NCBI GenBank assembly: GCA_009859145.1
Contig: VRVR01000040.1
Coordinates: 124,001 to 188,000 of the forward strand
Reading direction: 5' to 3'
Source of the DNA: Andalucia godoyi
Taxonomy: Eukaryota; Discoba; Jakobea; Jakobida; Andaluciidae
Length of the DNA: 64,000 nt
This document shows, one piece after another, positions 18,766 through 30,172 of the stretch. The translations under genes were made by a program, and so were the position numbers. Below the pieces are notes generated by a model that was not told the origin of the DNA, did not search any database, and saw only the letters and a list, made by a program, of their open reading frames with translations. Each line of letters starts with the position of its first letter. Position 1 is the first letter of the stretch.

Positions 18766-21279
18766 TCATACGTCTGACGAGCCTTCGGGAAACAGAGATT
18801 CGGCGGATTCAAGGATCGATTGAAGACTCTTCTTGATTGCGCCTACATGTGCGGACTCGGAATGCGTGTCCGGAGACATCGACGCGGTTCGAGAAGGGAA
18901 TTCGAAAGAACTTGCTTCGGGAGACAGTGTTCCAGAAGAAGCCAGTGGGGAATCCGCAACGCTAATTCTCCTATTCTTTCCTGGACTCGTGACAATTGGA
19001 CTGAAAGAAGAAGACACAGACACTCGTGAATCCATGCGGGCGAACGAAGGAGCTCGTCCGGTTGGGGGACTTTGCGGCTTCTGCGAATCAGCACGTGAGA
19101 GATTTGAGGAGAAGGAGGGTTGGCGTCCCATTTTTGCTTCGGTTAGCGCAACATTTGCGGCAAAGTACGAAGAGTACTTCTTGGTCTGTGGACTGATAAA
19201 AGAGTTCTTCTTCGCCTCCTTTTCCAGAGCAATTTTCTCCGATTTCAGTCTATCAATCTCCAAGAGCGCTCCCTCAAGCTGCCTTCGCAAGCCGCTCGCC
19301 TCTGTCTCAAACGCGTCCTTGCTTTCGTTTGATTCCGCCAAAGACGTGCGCAACTGACGAATTTCGGATCGCAAATACAAAAGCGTTTTCTCGCTTTGTT
19401 CCACCGAATCTTGCAGGTCCATGCATTGATCAACATTTTTTCGCCAGGCAAGTTGCAAGTTTGAAACGTAGTCCGAAACGTCCCGCAGCGAACTCTTTTG
19501 CCCAATATTGGAAGGCGGCTGGTTCGCGTGTTGCAGCCCGCTCAGGATAGCATGCGCATTCTTCTCTTCGATGACTGGTATGATCTCCTTTCGTCGATGA
19601 ATGAGCAGTGACGATCGAACAAAATTCTTGAGATTTGAAGCGGACAATCGGCTGGTTGCATCTCCCACAAACGGATTGGGCTGCGGTATCAGGGATCTCT
19701 CCTTGCGATGCGACGGAAACAGCTGATCAAACATGTTTGCATGGAACAAGGCAGTCTTATGACTAAGTTGCGGACAGTATCGGTCGCAGAAAACCGACAG
19801 CAGAGAAGAAAAGTGGACTATGCGAACCTCATCTTCTTCGGAGAAATGATTGCTCAAGAGCGGATTGTTCACTCTCAAGATGCCAACAACCCGCATGTGG
19901 TCGTCTGGAGAAAATATGGGGACGATAAGGGCGGAGCGAACGAACTTTGATGTCGCATCATCCAAACCGTCACGGTACGTCTTCGATGGGTTGGAATCCT
20001 CGACCGAGAACGCAATGCCCGACTGGAAGACACATCCAATCAGTCCAGTTGTTGTCGGAACACGGTAGAACGGCACGCGAGAGGCGTCCCCAAAGGACGC
20101 AATGCACAATAGATCATCCGCTTCTCGCGAATGCGTATAGATTGCGCCCGACTCGCTTCTCATGGATGACACAATGGATTCCAGTAGCAGTTGAAATGAT
20201 GCTTGCAATATCCGTTCAGCGTCCTGTTTCTTTGTCAAATACTTTTGATCAGCCAGTCTTCCGCTTCGAGCTTGAAATGGAATCATGGATACTAATGTTG
20301 TTGAATCTTCGCTGAATTCTGGTGCCGCAGCAAGTTTGGATGTGGAGGTCACGGATGATGATCGATCTCTAGTCGTGTGAGCGCCTGAGTTGGCAGGAGG
20401 AGCGTTCGCATGGCCCACAGCAGCAGCAGCAGCAGCAGCGGTGACTGCTGCACTTTCGGCTCTGCTCTTGTGCAACAATAGCGAGGCTGCGTTTTGCAAC
20501 CGCTTTGCAGGGGACAATGCGGAGCTCAGCATGGACGATTGACTTGCTTCCGAGAGACGGCAAAATGCATCTTCTGCAAGCTTCACGTACTCAGATAACG
20601 ACTTCTCAACATGCAGCTCGAGCATACGCAGATCGCGAAAGAACTCTTCCAAGGGAACTGCGCCCCCAGGATATCCAAGGTCATTCTCGGGGGAAACAGA
20701 AAGGATGCCAGCGTGTGCACTGTCCGTCGCAGGAACCGGCGAAGACATTGCTCGCATGTTCAAACCGGAATCCGAACGCACCACTTTCAATTGGCCAACA
20801 GCATGTGTTGGTGTACCCCCGTCTGATCCCCCGAACCTTGCCGACAACAAATTCGAGGCTGAATCGGATCTTCCCGGTCTGTTACGACCTGCAGAATGTG
20901 TGAGCTCTACAGTCTGGCCGGAGTTCCCTGGAACCGAAAGGCTCTGCACATTCGACGAAAGGCTCTGCTTTGCATGGAACAAAATGTACTTCCGGAGCTG
21001 CCGCAGCGAGGCATTCACCGCGTTCAGACACAGTTCGGGACCTGTGACAGCCATATCCATGTCTGCAGGAGGACGCGGAGACTGGGATCGGTGGGAAGTA
21101 TGACCACCGTTTCCAGGACTTCCACTGCCTTTGGACATTGAGCGGCCCCGTGTTCGTCCTGAGGATGTCGGTGTCGCCACGGATTGCTCTCCGTGGCCTC
21201 TAGGTGATAGCGCACCAGGAGAACCGATCCTGTCAAGTTGCAAAGGTGGCATACTTTTCAAATTATGCACCCTTTCCAT
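18766..21279 (-). CDS. GAF-domain and coiled-coil protein
   Basis: An 837-residue protein. One GAF domain lies at roughly residues 355-505: ERILQASFQLLLESIVSSM, then SGAIYTHSREADDLLCIASF, TTGLIGCVFQSGIAF, and SALIVPIFSPDDHMRVVGIL form the expected strand/helix order. GAF domains bind small ligands or mediate dimerisation in signalling proteins. The N-terminal 120 residues are Ser/Pro/Gly-rich; an alanine run (from a GCT repeat) occurs near residue 285. A coiled coil follows at about 615-700 (SVEQSEKTLLYLRSEIRQLR), and the C-terminal 130 residues are Ser-rich. No kinase, cyclase or phosphodiesterase domain is present, so it is best seen as a sensor or scaffold. Confidence 0.8.
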   Translation of the reverse strand: MERVHNLKSMPPLQLDRIGSPGALSPRGHGEQSVATPTSSGRTRGRSMSKGSGSPGNGGHTSHRSQSPRPPADMDMAVTGPELCLNAVNASLRQLRKYILFHAKQSLSSNVQSLSVPGNSGQTVELTHSAGRNRPGRSDSASNLLSARFGGSDGGTPTHAVGQLKVVRSDSGLNMRAMSSPVPATDSAHAGILSVSPENDLGYPGGAVPLEEFFRDLRMLELHVEKSLSEYVKLAEDAFCRLSEASQSSMLSSALSPAKRLQNAASLLLHKSRAESAAVTAAAAAAAVGHANAPPANSGAHTTRDRSSSVTSTSKLAAAPEFSEDSTTLVSMIPFQARSGRLADQKYLTKKQDAERILQASFQLLLESIVSSMRSESGAIYTHSREADDLLCIASFGDASRVPFYRVPTTTGLIGCVFQSGIAFSVEDSNPSKTYRDGLDDATSKFVRSALIVPIFSPDDHMRVVGILRVNNPLLSNHFSEEDEVRIVHFSSLLSVFCDRYCPQLSHKTALFHANMFDQLFPSHRKERSLIPQPNPFVGDATSRLSASNLKNFVRSSLLIHRRKEIIPVIEEKNAHAILSGLQHANQPPSNIGQKSSLRDVSDYVSNLQLAWRKNVDQCMDLQDSVEQSEKTLLYLRSEIRQLRTSLAESNESKDAFETEASGLRRQLEGALLEIDRLKSEKIALEKEAKKNSFISPQTKKYSSYFAANVALTEAKMGRQPSFSSNLSRADSQKPQSPPTGRAPSFARMDSRVSVSSSFSPIVTSPGKNRRISVADSPLASSGTLSPEASSFEFPSRTASMSPDTHSESAHVGAIKKSLQSILESAESLFPEGSSDV

Positions 21280-21653
21280 TTTCCTACTCGCAATACCGCA
21301 GCCGAATTGAAACTAAAAGGTCTGAGAAAGAGAGAGGAAAAGAACGCTGCTGTGTGCAGTCCGTGTGCAGGAAGGACAGAAAAAGAACAGGTTGGACAAT
21401 CGTCAGAGGAAGATGCGTGGGTGGAAAAGAAAAATGCAACTGCAAAACCTTTTGTCGATCATCTGCTCGTCTGTCAGCCTTTGCTCATGCCCCCTGACGT
21501 CAATCGACAGATCATCTCCTCTGCTGGGGGACCTTTTTTTTTTGTGGAGAACATTCGAATTTCGAAACTCTCACTGCCAGGGGAGACTCAGGGGCACGCT
21601 TGCCCCAGAAAGGTGGCGTGTAGCGGATACGGTAAAAACCCTTCCTTTTACCT
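21280..21653. other. Intergenic spacer, nothing recognised
   Basis: A 374-bp stretch between the leader of the GAF gene and the 3' end of the trehalose phosphatase gene. No element recognised. Confidence 0.35.
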
Positions 21654-22538
21654 TTATTGAAGCTCACCACCTGCATTCAAATGGCATAGAGAATTTAAAA
21701 TGTGTTCTACTTCTTCGACAGACTGGACTCGACAAGAGGCCTTTGTCTCCCGTGCCTCATCGGAAACCAAGATTCCAGCACCACAATCCTCCAAAACAGC
21801 AAACGCATCCTCGTCCGTCCGGTCATCGCCGATGTAGATTGGGAAAATATTGTCTGTCTTGTAAACGCGTTTCATCAGGTGGAGCAGAAGCCCCACTGCC
21901 TTTCCTTTGTTCCAGTCAAAGGCAGGCCTGATTTCCCAAACACACTTGCCACGAGTCAGTCGTAGCAGTGATGCATGCTTGTCCACATACGTGGTCACCA
22001 TCGTCTCAATCTCCACCTTATCATTCGCGGAGGAAACCATGCGATCATGCACAGAGAGCGTAAACTTATTGTCTTCAACTATGCATCCCGGGATTCGAGA
22101 CAATTTTTGGTCGAAGTACTCGTACGCCGAATGCACCTCTGCGATGTATGGCTCCAGCTCCTGAGGAGTTGCGTTCTCCTTTAACAGCTGTTTGTACTCG
22201 TTATCATTCTCCGGCTTCGCAAATTTTCGAACAGAGTCGAATCCATATGGATCCTCTGGGAATGAAATATCAAACCCATGCGATCCTGCATAGAATATAT
22301 GACGGATCGAAACACGTTTCTGCACATCCGCACGCGCTCTGCCAGAGATGATCGCAACAGGATGCTTCTTTGACAGAGATTCCAATGCACTTTGCATTCC
22401 AGTGCTCATTGCAGCTTGCGACGGTATGTTGACAATGGGAGCAAGGGTCCCGTCAAAGTCTAGAAAAACAACCAACAGTTTGCCTGGCGACAAGCCAGCC
22501 GATATGAACGAAATCGTTTCTTCAACAAGCGGAAGCAT
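21654..22538 (-). CDS. Trehalose-6-phosphate phosphatase
   Basis: A 294-residue HAD-superfamily phosphatase of the OtsB/TPP type, which removes the phosphate of trehalose-6-phosphate to give trehalose. Motif I is VVFLDFDGTLAP (nucleophile and acid Asp), motif II is HPVAIISGRARADV, the substrate cap contains YAGSHGFDISFPED, and motif IV is IYIGDDRTDEDAFAVL; all are typical of stand-alone TPPs. No trehalose-phosphate synthase domain is fused, so the synthase must be elsewhere. The ATG at 22538 immediately follows TTTTTTTGTACAG on the coding strand, a textbook 3' splice site, so the frame that stays open upstream via a GTG codon is probably a leader intron. Confidence 0.9.
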   Translation of the reverse strand: MLPLVEETISFISAGLSPGKLLVVFLDFDGTLAPIVNIPSQAAMSTGMQSALESLSKKHPVAIISGRARADVQKRVSIRHIFYAGSHGFDISFPEDPYGFDSVRKFAKPENDNEYKQLLKENATPQELEPYIAEVHSAYEYFDQKLSRIPGCIVEDNKFTLSVHDRMVSSANDKVEIETMVTTYVDKHASLLRLTRGKCVWEIRPAFDWNKGKAVGLLLHLMKRVYKTDNIFPIYIGDDRTDEDAFAVLEDCGAGILVSDEARETKASCRVQSVEEVEHILNSLCHLNAGGELQ

Positions 22539-23094
22539 CTGTACAAAAAAATACGATTTCCGTTTCACAGAATTAGTACATCAAGCGAAAGAATACAACA
22601 GCGACCTGAAAAAATGCAAAGCAACGCTTTTTGATTACTGTTATATTATTTTTTTTTGATTTTTGCGAAAGACGCTTCTGGAGATACAATTTCGTGATGG
22701 CTCCTTTTTCCTGGTTCCTATTGTGAGCGATGACTCGCAGTGTCCTGAAAACCCGCAAACAAAAACAAAACAATCTTTTTGTTGTTGAATCTTCACTTGC
22801 CCCTGATTCGCTTGTCGGGCATTTTTTTCCGGTTTTTGCCATTTCTGGACACTTCGATCGCGTGAATTCCGCCCTCCCGCTGTGCAGTGTCTTCAGTTTG
22901 GTGTCACTTCGCGTACCCCTCGTTTCATATTTTGCAGTGGATAAAAAGACCATTTGGCTGTGAGTTCTCCGTGAAACAATGTCGAAAACATACAGGATCA
23001 GCAACCGGCGCTGCCAGTTACATTTTCACAGAGGTGTATTCGAGAAGACGGCTATGGATTTTCCTTTTATCGGACGATATAGAAATACGAATCT
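22539..23094. other. Intergenic spacer and possible leader intron
   Basis: About 555 bp. The part next to 22539 is probably the 3' end of a leader intron of the phosphatase gene. The rest shows no recognised gene. Confidence 0.35.
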
Positions 23095-26000
23095 TCAATT
23101 GGCCGATACTTTGCGCAGCTTCTCCAGAAGCTTTTGGCATGTTTCATCACGTGCGGCAGGAAGCAGAGACTCGACATGCTTCAGATCCGCAAACGTAAAT
23201 CTGACGTTCTTCCCGGGCAGCTTGGATGGAGCCTCGTCAAAGAACCCCGAATAATAAATAAGCCACAATGACAAATACACGTTGCATGGATCCTTTGAAA
23301 CACGGACGAGATCAAACAACACATTCACAAAGTGTGAGGTATCCTCTCCACTACGCTCAAATTTTGAAAGAAATTTTCTCACTGATTTCGAAGCAAAACA
23401 GGACAGGACCAACGAAAGAAGCGAGAATCTTAAAATGAAACATGAATGTTTGAAGTTCTTCAGAAAGGCTTGGTGCTGTCGGAGCCACGGAAATGCTGCA
23501 GAAAACAAGCCTTTTCGAACAAGTTCTTCGGAGAATTGTCGCGCAACAATAGTATTCGTGCGACACAGATGATGCTGTATCCGAGCAAGGAACAGGAAAC
23601 CGCAACAAATGAAAGAAGGCCGAAGGTCGCTAAAAAGGCTGGACGTACCATTCAGAAGCGGCAACAATGTTTCGAAAAACTGGAACTCCGAAAAATGGCG
23701 AATAACCTGTTCCGGAGCGATGCTCGATACGAGCTCCGCGAGTATCGAAAACACTGGATCTCCAGTACAAAACTGCGAAATGCAACGCGAAAAAATGTCG
23801 GGAATATACGATTTGCAGAGTGCTTGCCGCACCGTTGCAGAAACGTGCGCCAAAAATCCAAGGGTGCGCAGAACATGTCCACCGATGCACGGCTCTCCAA
23901 CGTTCAAGTACCGCACAAGATACTCAAAAGATCCCAGACGGATCATTTCGTTCCGGAGTTCCGGATCGTCTCTTGATGCTCGTTCAAATTCCGATAAAAT
24001 GGCCAAAATTGAGCGAGAGGACCGCCCCTGGGCCAAAAGCGCATTCAGGAACCGGACATAGGATGTGCTTGATCGAAAGAAGAACGGCATCGAAAACACC
24101 CTTTCTCGAATCAGCAACTCTAGAATAGATTCCGAAAAGACGAAAGGCTGCAGGTAGAATTCCTCCGGTAGGAAAGCATCAAGAGAAAATTGCATTCCAA
24201 AACTTTGAAGTGGTACATCAAACACTCCATTTCGCGACCGCAAATGAAGTAGATACAGCACAAGCGTCAATAGTCGGAAGTGATTCGACGACCAGGATAT
24301 CTGAGGTGTTTTCAACAGAGACACAACATCCACAAGGATGGGGGGATAATCATGTCCACCAAGAAGAACGTAAGAAATGTACGAAGCTAGTCGAGAACAC
24401 CACGCTGACAAACTTCCAGCAGCAGTCTTTGCATCATGACTACCATTTGGCGTCTCGCTGAAAATGTGAGAAAAATACGGTGTATCCACGTCGGATTCGA
24501 TTTTGTGAATGATTGCAAATAAATCCTCTTCCGTGTTAGAAATATCCCATAAATTTCCGAGTTTTTCGGTCAGTCCTTCATACTTGGGATGTCTGCAGTT
24601 CTCGACTGTCCTCACAACTGACAAAACAAGAAGTCGGACGCGGTCAACAACTACCTCGTCTTCATCTTCAGGATTCTCATCAGGAGAAGAAGTGCTAAGC
24701 AGCATCGGCCGAATTCTCCAAACCGTGTCACGCCCCTCACACCAGTCCAAGAAGGATTTATCACAGTCCAACATTTCGAGAGAAGACTGAATCAAAAACA
24801 TGTCGTAATGTGCATTGGAAGGCGTGAAAAAGCACGAATCAAACATGGACTGCACTGAATCAACAGCAGACTGAACCGTTTCCGAAGACAAACGACCCTC
24901 CGAAAAGACAATATCTGAAAAGTGCTCCAAAGTACATTTTTGAGGAACAAACAACAAACTAGAGCACGCAGTCGATAGGGATACGCCGTGATCTCCAGAA
25001 ACCAGAGATTCTTCAAAAAGATCCATGTTGGACACTGAGACAGGAGCCAGACCAATCGATGACAAAAAGTTAGAGACGACTTGAACTTGCGAACACTCCA
25101 CAACAAACGAGAATTCCTCGTTGCCCATGTCAAACGCAAGTCGCGGCCCCTGACAGACGACACGAGAGATCTGCGAAACTGGGTAATAAACAGCAGACCC
25201 TTGTGAATCCAGCTTCTCCAGCAACAAGTCATCAATCGCACTGTGATTCCCTAGAAGAGGACGTTTGAAATATCCAACTGCAGGAAGAGGAGTCGAACTA
25301 AAACGAAGGACTCGTTTTCCGGCGACACGAATCCCGTTCTCGATAACGGCATCGCAATCAAATTTCTGTGATTGAGACGGCACCTTTGCACTGCTTAAGG
25401 CACGTGCAGTACGTGCCGTAACAGGCAGAGCATTTGTCCCTGATTTGAGAGCATTGCTCACACGAGCAACGACGACGATGTCGTGATACTGCAAAGGGTC
25501 CGGGGCAATGTACGAACGTCTGCATACGAACACTACGACACACTCATTGTCTAAATGAAACACCGTACGATGAGTGATCCATGCGGCAGGGTCATTCGTA
25601 AGCTTCATTTTCTTCCGATACGGGGACGAGCTCACTACAACAAACGGCTTACCGCCAGCCTCCTTCTCGGCAATCGCGGACGCTAGGATTCTCACAGCAT
25701 CTGCCGGTGTCATGGGGCTTAACAAAACAGAGTCCTTGTAGCCAAATGGGTACAGCTTCACGGAAATAGAAAGCTCCTGGGCAGAATCCAGGGCAAATAT
25801 TGCAGAATACTGGGATTGCGATTGGAGAACGACACCAGGAGGAAGAACAAAAGAATACATAGATCCAAGAGAGCCAATACGAGAACTTGTTAAACCCATT
25901 GATTTCAGGATTAATGACAGCTGCAAATCCTCTTGGCTTGTTGTCGTCGCGAAACTCTTCAGAGAATCCACAACCCTTACGCAGAATCCAACATCTTCCT

Positions 26001-26397
26001 TCATGTCCGAGTCCGCAAGGCCTGTGTCCTTTTCCAACCTCACAGTCGGAATCTTCTGCAAACGCATAATGCCGTCCGCAGCAGCATTCACTCGCATGTC
26101 GTCCACGATTCGCGATCTGCAGTGAGCATTACATTGAAGTGCGATGCGAGGCCTGTCCGTGAATTCAAATTCGAGCATGGTCTTGTCGCTTTGCAAAAGA
26201 TAAACGCATATCAAAGAAGCATAGTGGCACATAAACGGTTTCGTTCTCATGTTGGAGTCCACTATGTAAAACGATCTTTTGGACAGGCACAAATAGCAGA
26301 GAACAGACGTTGCAGGAAGATACACAACAAAGTAAGACAGGACAGGGGATAGCGTCTGCTCCTCCAACTTTGCAAAGACCGCCAATCGAGCCTTCAT
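23095..26397 (-). CDS. Large protein of unknown function with helical-repeat-like C-terminus
   Basis: An uninterrupted frame of about 1,100 residues, certainly coding from its length, but I do not recognise the family. The N-terminal half has several beta-rich blocks with a repeated feel (SYFVVYLPATSVLCYLCLSK; VFHLDNECVVVFVCRRSYIA; SRVVCQGPRLAFDMGNEEFS) that could be PH/GRAM-like modules. The C-terminal 450 residues are leucine-rich and helical (FEYLVRYLNVGEPCIGGHVL; FHLDLVRVSKD-like segments), compatible with armadillo/HEAT-type folding. That general order (PH-like repeats, then helical repeats) recalls the RME-8/GRV2 family, but no J domain is present and the match is too weak to name. The start is the first ATG; GTG lies four codons upstream. 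Confidence 0.75.
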   Translation of the reverse strand: MKARLAVFAKLEEQTLSPVLSYFVVYLPATSVLCYLCLSKRSFYIVDSNMRTKPFMCHYASLICVYLLQSDKTMLEFEFTDRPRIALQCNAHCRSRIVDDMRVNAAADGIMRLQKIPTVRLEKDTGLADSDMKEDVGFCVRVVDSLKSFATTTSQEDLQLSLILKSMGLTSSRIGSLGSMYSFVLPPGVVLQSQSQYSAIFALDSAQELSISVKLYPFGYKDSVLLSPMTPADAVRILASAIAEKEAGGKPFVVVSSSPYRKKMKLTNDPAAWITHRTVFHLDNECVVVFVCRRSYIAPDPLQYHDIVVVARVSNALKSGTNALPVTARTARALSSAKVPSQSQKFDCDAVIENGIRVAGKRVLRFSSTPLPAVGYFKRPLLGNHSAIDDLLLEKLDSQGSAVYYPVSQISRVVCQGPRLAFDMGNEEFSFVVECSQVQVVSNFLSSIGLAPVSVSNMDLFEESLVSGDHGVSLSTACSSLLFVPQKCTLEHFSDIVFSEGRLSSETVQSAVDSVQSMFDSCFFTPSNAHYDMFLIQSSLEMLDCDKSFLDWCEGRDTVWRIRPMLLSTSSPDENPEDEDEVVVDRVRLLVLSVVRTVENCRHPKYEGLTEKLGNLWDISNTEEDLFAIIHKIESDVDTPYFSHIFSETPNGSHDAKTAAGSLSAWCSRLASYISYVLLGGHDYPPILVDVVSLLKTPQISWSSNHFRLLTLVLYLLHLRSRNGVFDVPLQSFGMQFSLDAFLPEEFYLQPFVFSESILELLIRERVFSMPFFFRSSTSYVRFLNALLAQGRSSRSILAILSEFERASRDDPELRNEMIRLGSFEYLVRYLNVGEPCIGGHVLRTLGFLAHVSATVRQALCKSYIPDIFSRCISQFCTGDPVFSILAELVSSIAPEQVIRHFSEFQFFETLLPLLNGTSSLFSDLRPSFICCGFLFLARIQHHLCRTNTIVARQFSEELVRKGLFSAAFPWLRQHQAFLKNFKHSCFILRFSLLSLVLSCFASKSVRKFLSKFERSGEDTSHFVNVLFDLVRVSKDPCNVYLSLWLIYYSGFFDEAPSKLPGKNVRFTFADLKHVESLLPAARDETCQKLLEKLRKVSAN

Positions 26398-26772
26398 TTT
26401 TCCAAGCACGAATGGACAGCACTCCTACCAACAACAATCCAATGAACTAAGGAGGTAGCGGTGCTGGAGAAGACAGAATTTGGAGAGGGGGGGGGGGGAA
26501 TCTGCCGAACTGCGGCTTCTTTCTGACCAGAAGAAAAAAGCGCTGCCCGAACAAGCCTTTCAAAAATATGCATGGTAATATATCACCAAACTCAAACATG
26601 GACTTGAGCAACATGTGTCAGATGCCTCTCCCCACAAAAGGCACACTTGATTTTCATTCTTTGTTGTTTAAATTTGCTGTTTTATGTCCCCCCAACTTGA
26701 TGATTTTCCGTTTCCCCATTTTCTCGATTTCAATTTCCAAACTTCTTCCCTGTAATGCGATAGCCTGCACAG
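26398..26772. promoter_or_regulatory. Divergent spacer between the large unknown gene and the m-AAA protease
   Basis: A 375-bp divergent intergenic region, so it must hold the promoters of both genes. It contains a G-run (26486-26499). CTGCACAG directly precedes the protease ATG and resembles a 3' splice site. No specific regulatory motif was recognised. Confidence 0.35.
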
Positions 26773-29145
26773 ATGTTGCCCATGATGTTCTTGCGTAGAA
26801 TAGTGCGACCTTTCGCGTCTATATATAGACGCGAAATGCCTCCACTCGGAAGTAGTACGTGGTTTGCGAGGGTACCTCGTGGATTTGAAGATTACGAAAG
26901 CACGAATTCGAGCAAGAATCCTCCGGGGAAGACAAATGATTCGCAGTCCAACACAGAGAAACCAAAGTTAGGATCTTCGCGTAACGAGTCGAATGGTCAA
27001 GGTAACCAGTCCTCTGGTGGCAGCAACAAAGGAAATAATGGCCCATTCGAATCCCTCAGTTGGCAATCAGTTGTTCCTCCATTTCTGGCGCTTGGAGTGT
27101 ACTATTGGTGGATGTCGGGAAACCAAAACAAGGAGATTGATTTGTCATTTCAAGAGTTTCGGCGATATTTCCTTGAGGGTGGGTTGGTTGATAGAATTGA
27201 AGTTGTGAATGAACACAAAGCCCGCGTGTTCTTGAACAAGGAGAAAATCATGAAACTTATGAAAGCAGGACAGTCTCCAGATGCTGTGATGTCTTCTGTT
27301 ATGGATGCAGGTCCGGAAGTAGCAAATTCGTCGAGAGCGAACCCATATGAAGACAAGTCCTATGTCGAGTTTTCTCGTGGAAGCAAATCGCAAGCAAATC
27401 CTGGGGAGAACGGGGCTCGGAAACCTGCAGTGATTTCGCTCACCGCAGCTCAAGAAGAGTCCCTTGAATATGCAAGGAGAAGGATAACGGAACATCAGCA
27501 GAAGCCATTGTTTGTGTTTCCCATTGGCTCATTAGAAATTTTTGAAGAGAGAATGCGATCGTCATTTCCAGATATTCCTGTTTCGTACGTGTCAGAGACC
27601 AACATTGGCGCGGAATTAGCAAAACTGGCTCCATCGTTGCTTTTACTTGGATTTTTTGTATATATGTTTCGGTCTGCCTCCAAATCGCAAGGAGATATGT
27701 TTGGGGCTTTTTCCAAGAAATTTACTGCAAAGAACGAACGCGTGGCGAAGGTTACTTTCCAACAAGTGGCTGGTATGGACGAAGCCAAACAGGAAGTTAT
27801 GGAATTCGTGGAGTTTCTCAAGACACCGGAACGCTTTCGGAAAGTTGGCGCAAAAATCCCGAAAGGAGCTATTCTGATGGGTCCCCCTGGAACTGGAAAG
27901 ACTCTTCTTGCCAAAGCTACTGCCGGCGAAAGTGGGGTTCCATTCTTCTCGATAAGTGGCTCGGATTTCATGGAAATGTTTGTTGGGGTTGGACCTGCTC
28001 GTGTAAGGGATCTTTTCAAAGAGGCGCGCTCACAGGCGCCTTGCATCGTTTACATCGACGAAATTGATGCTATCGGCAAGCCTCGCGGTCGCGGTGGTGG
28101 TTTTGGTGGAAATGATGAACGCGAAAACACGTTGAATCAGCTTCTAGTTGAAATGGATGGCTTTGGAGAAAACTCTGGTGTGGTGGTTTTGGCGTCCACG
28201 AACGTTCCTTTGGATGGATTGGACCGTGCTCTTACCCGTCCTGGTCGATTTGATCGCATCATTTGGATTGATCGGCCGGAGAAATCGGAACGGGTGCAGA
28301 TTTTCATGGTGCATCTGAAAGGTATCAAGCTAAACCCAGAGGTTTCTGTTGACCGTATTGCGAATCGCTTGTCCGAATTGACACCTGGCTTCGCAGGGGC
28401 CGAGATTGCGAATGTTGTGAATGAAGGGGCGCTTATCGCTGCAAGAAGGTCTGCTGCCTCGGTGGATCTTTGCGATTTCGAGGCTGCAATTGATCGCGTA
28501 GTGGGCGGACTGGAAAGAAAATCTCGTGTTCTTTCTCCTGAGGAGAAGAAGATCGTTGCGTATCACGAGGCCGGACATGCTGTGACGGGATGGTTTCTGT
28601 CAAATTGCGATCCGTTATTGAAGGTGACCATTGTACCAAGGGGCGTTGCAGCTCTCGGATATGCACAATATCTGCCAAAGGAAGATTTCCAATACATCCG
28701 AACGGAACAGCAGCTGCTGGACTCGCTGTGCATGGCGTTGGGAGGTCGTGCCGCCGAAAAGATTTCTTTCAACCATCTGTCTACAGGTGCGCAAGATGAT
28801 CTCCGACGAGTAACGGACATGGCGTACAACGTTGTCTCTCAGTTCGGCATGGCCAGAGATGACGATCATCGGTTGGCGAATTTGAGCTTTCCACGTCCTC
28901 AGTCGGGACAGATGGAGACTCAGAAGCCATATTCAGAAGATACTGCTGCCCGCATCGACCACAATGTGAAGTCCATTGTCAACGCCGCAGCAGCCAAAAC
29001 GGAGAATCTGTTACGCGAGAAGCAGCAATACCTCAACACAGTGGCCGAGCATCTTTTGCTCAAGGAAGTGTTGCATTTTGATGATTTGGAAAAGATGCTG
29101 GGTCCTCGTCCGCGGCCTTCCGCGTCGTTCCCTATTTCAAATTGA
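26773..29145 (+). CDS. AFG3: Mitochondrial m-AAA protease (AFG3/FtsH type)
   Basis: A 790-residue membrane-anchored AAA metalloprotease. m-AAA proteases degrade misfolded inner-membrane proteins and mature some precursors (such as bL32m) on the matrix side. The N-terminus is basic and hydroxylated ([20 protein letters not shown]), a likely presequence. Two hydrophobic segments (about residues 92-112 and 285-303) flank the FtsH extracellular-type domain. The AAA module has Walker A GPPGTGKT, Walker [13 protein letters not shown] and the second region of homology around [14 protein letters not shown]. The protease motif is HEAGH ([10 protein letters not shown]), with a distal zinc-binding Asp in the [10 protein letters not shown] region. 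Two FtsH transmembrane segments and the [19 protein letters not shown] linker place it with AFG3/YTA10/YTA12 rather than i-AAA. Confidence 0.94.
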   Translation: MLPMMFLRRIVRPFASIYRREMPPLGSSTWFARVPRGFEDYESTNSSKNPPGKTNDSQSNTEKPKLGSSRNESNGQGNQSSGGSNKGNNGPFESLSWQSVVPPFLALGVYYWWMSGNQNKEIDLSFQEFRRYFLEGGLVDRIEVVNEHKARVFLNKEKIMKLMKAGQSPDAVMSSVMDAGPEVANSSRANPYEDKSYVEFSRGSKSQANPGENGARKPAVISLTAAQEESLEYARRRITEHQQKPLFVFPIGSLEIFEERMRSSFPDIPVSYVSETNIGAELAKLAPSLLLLGFFVYMFRSASKSQGDMFGAFSKKFTAKNERVAKVTFQQVAGMDEAKQEVMEFVEFLKTPERFRKVGAKIPKGAILMGPPGTGKTLLAKATAGESGVPFFSISGSDFMEMFVGVGPARVRDLFKEARSQAPCIVYIDEIDAIGKPRGRGGGFGGNDERENTLNQLLVEMDGFGENSGVVVLASTNVPLDGLDRALTRPGRFDRIIWIDRPEKSERVQIFMVHLKGIKLNPEVSVDRIANRLSELTPGFAGAEIANVVNEGALIAARRSAASVDLCDFEAAIDRVVGGLERKSRVLSPEEKKIVAYHEAGHAVTGWFLSNCDPLLKVTIVPRGVAALGYAQYLPKEDFQYIRTEQQLLDSLCMALGGRAAEKISFNHLSTGAQDDLRRVTDMAYNVVSQFGMARDDDHRLANLSFPRPQSGQMETQKPYSEDTAARIDHNVKSIVNAAAAKTENLLREKQQYLNTVAEHLLLKEVLHFDDLEKMLGPRPRPSASFPISN

Positions 29146-29263
29146 ACGTAAAATCGACTATCAGCATGAGAAGTGTGAACAACAACAATAATTTTAATAT
29201 TAAAAATAATGCAAAACATGCTTTTTACGCCAACAAACATTCTAAACAGGCCAAAGAAAAGAT

Positions 29264-30172
<909 letters not shown>

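Noticed and set aside
23095-26397. Assignment as RME-8/DNAJC13
   Set aside because: The order of folds is suggestive, but the J domain and the family's conserved repeats are not seen.
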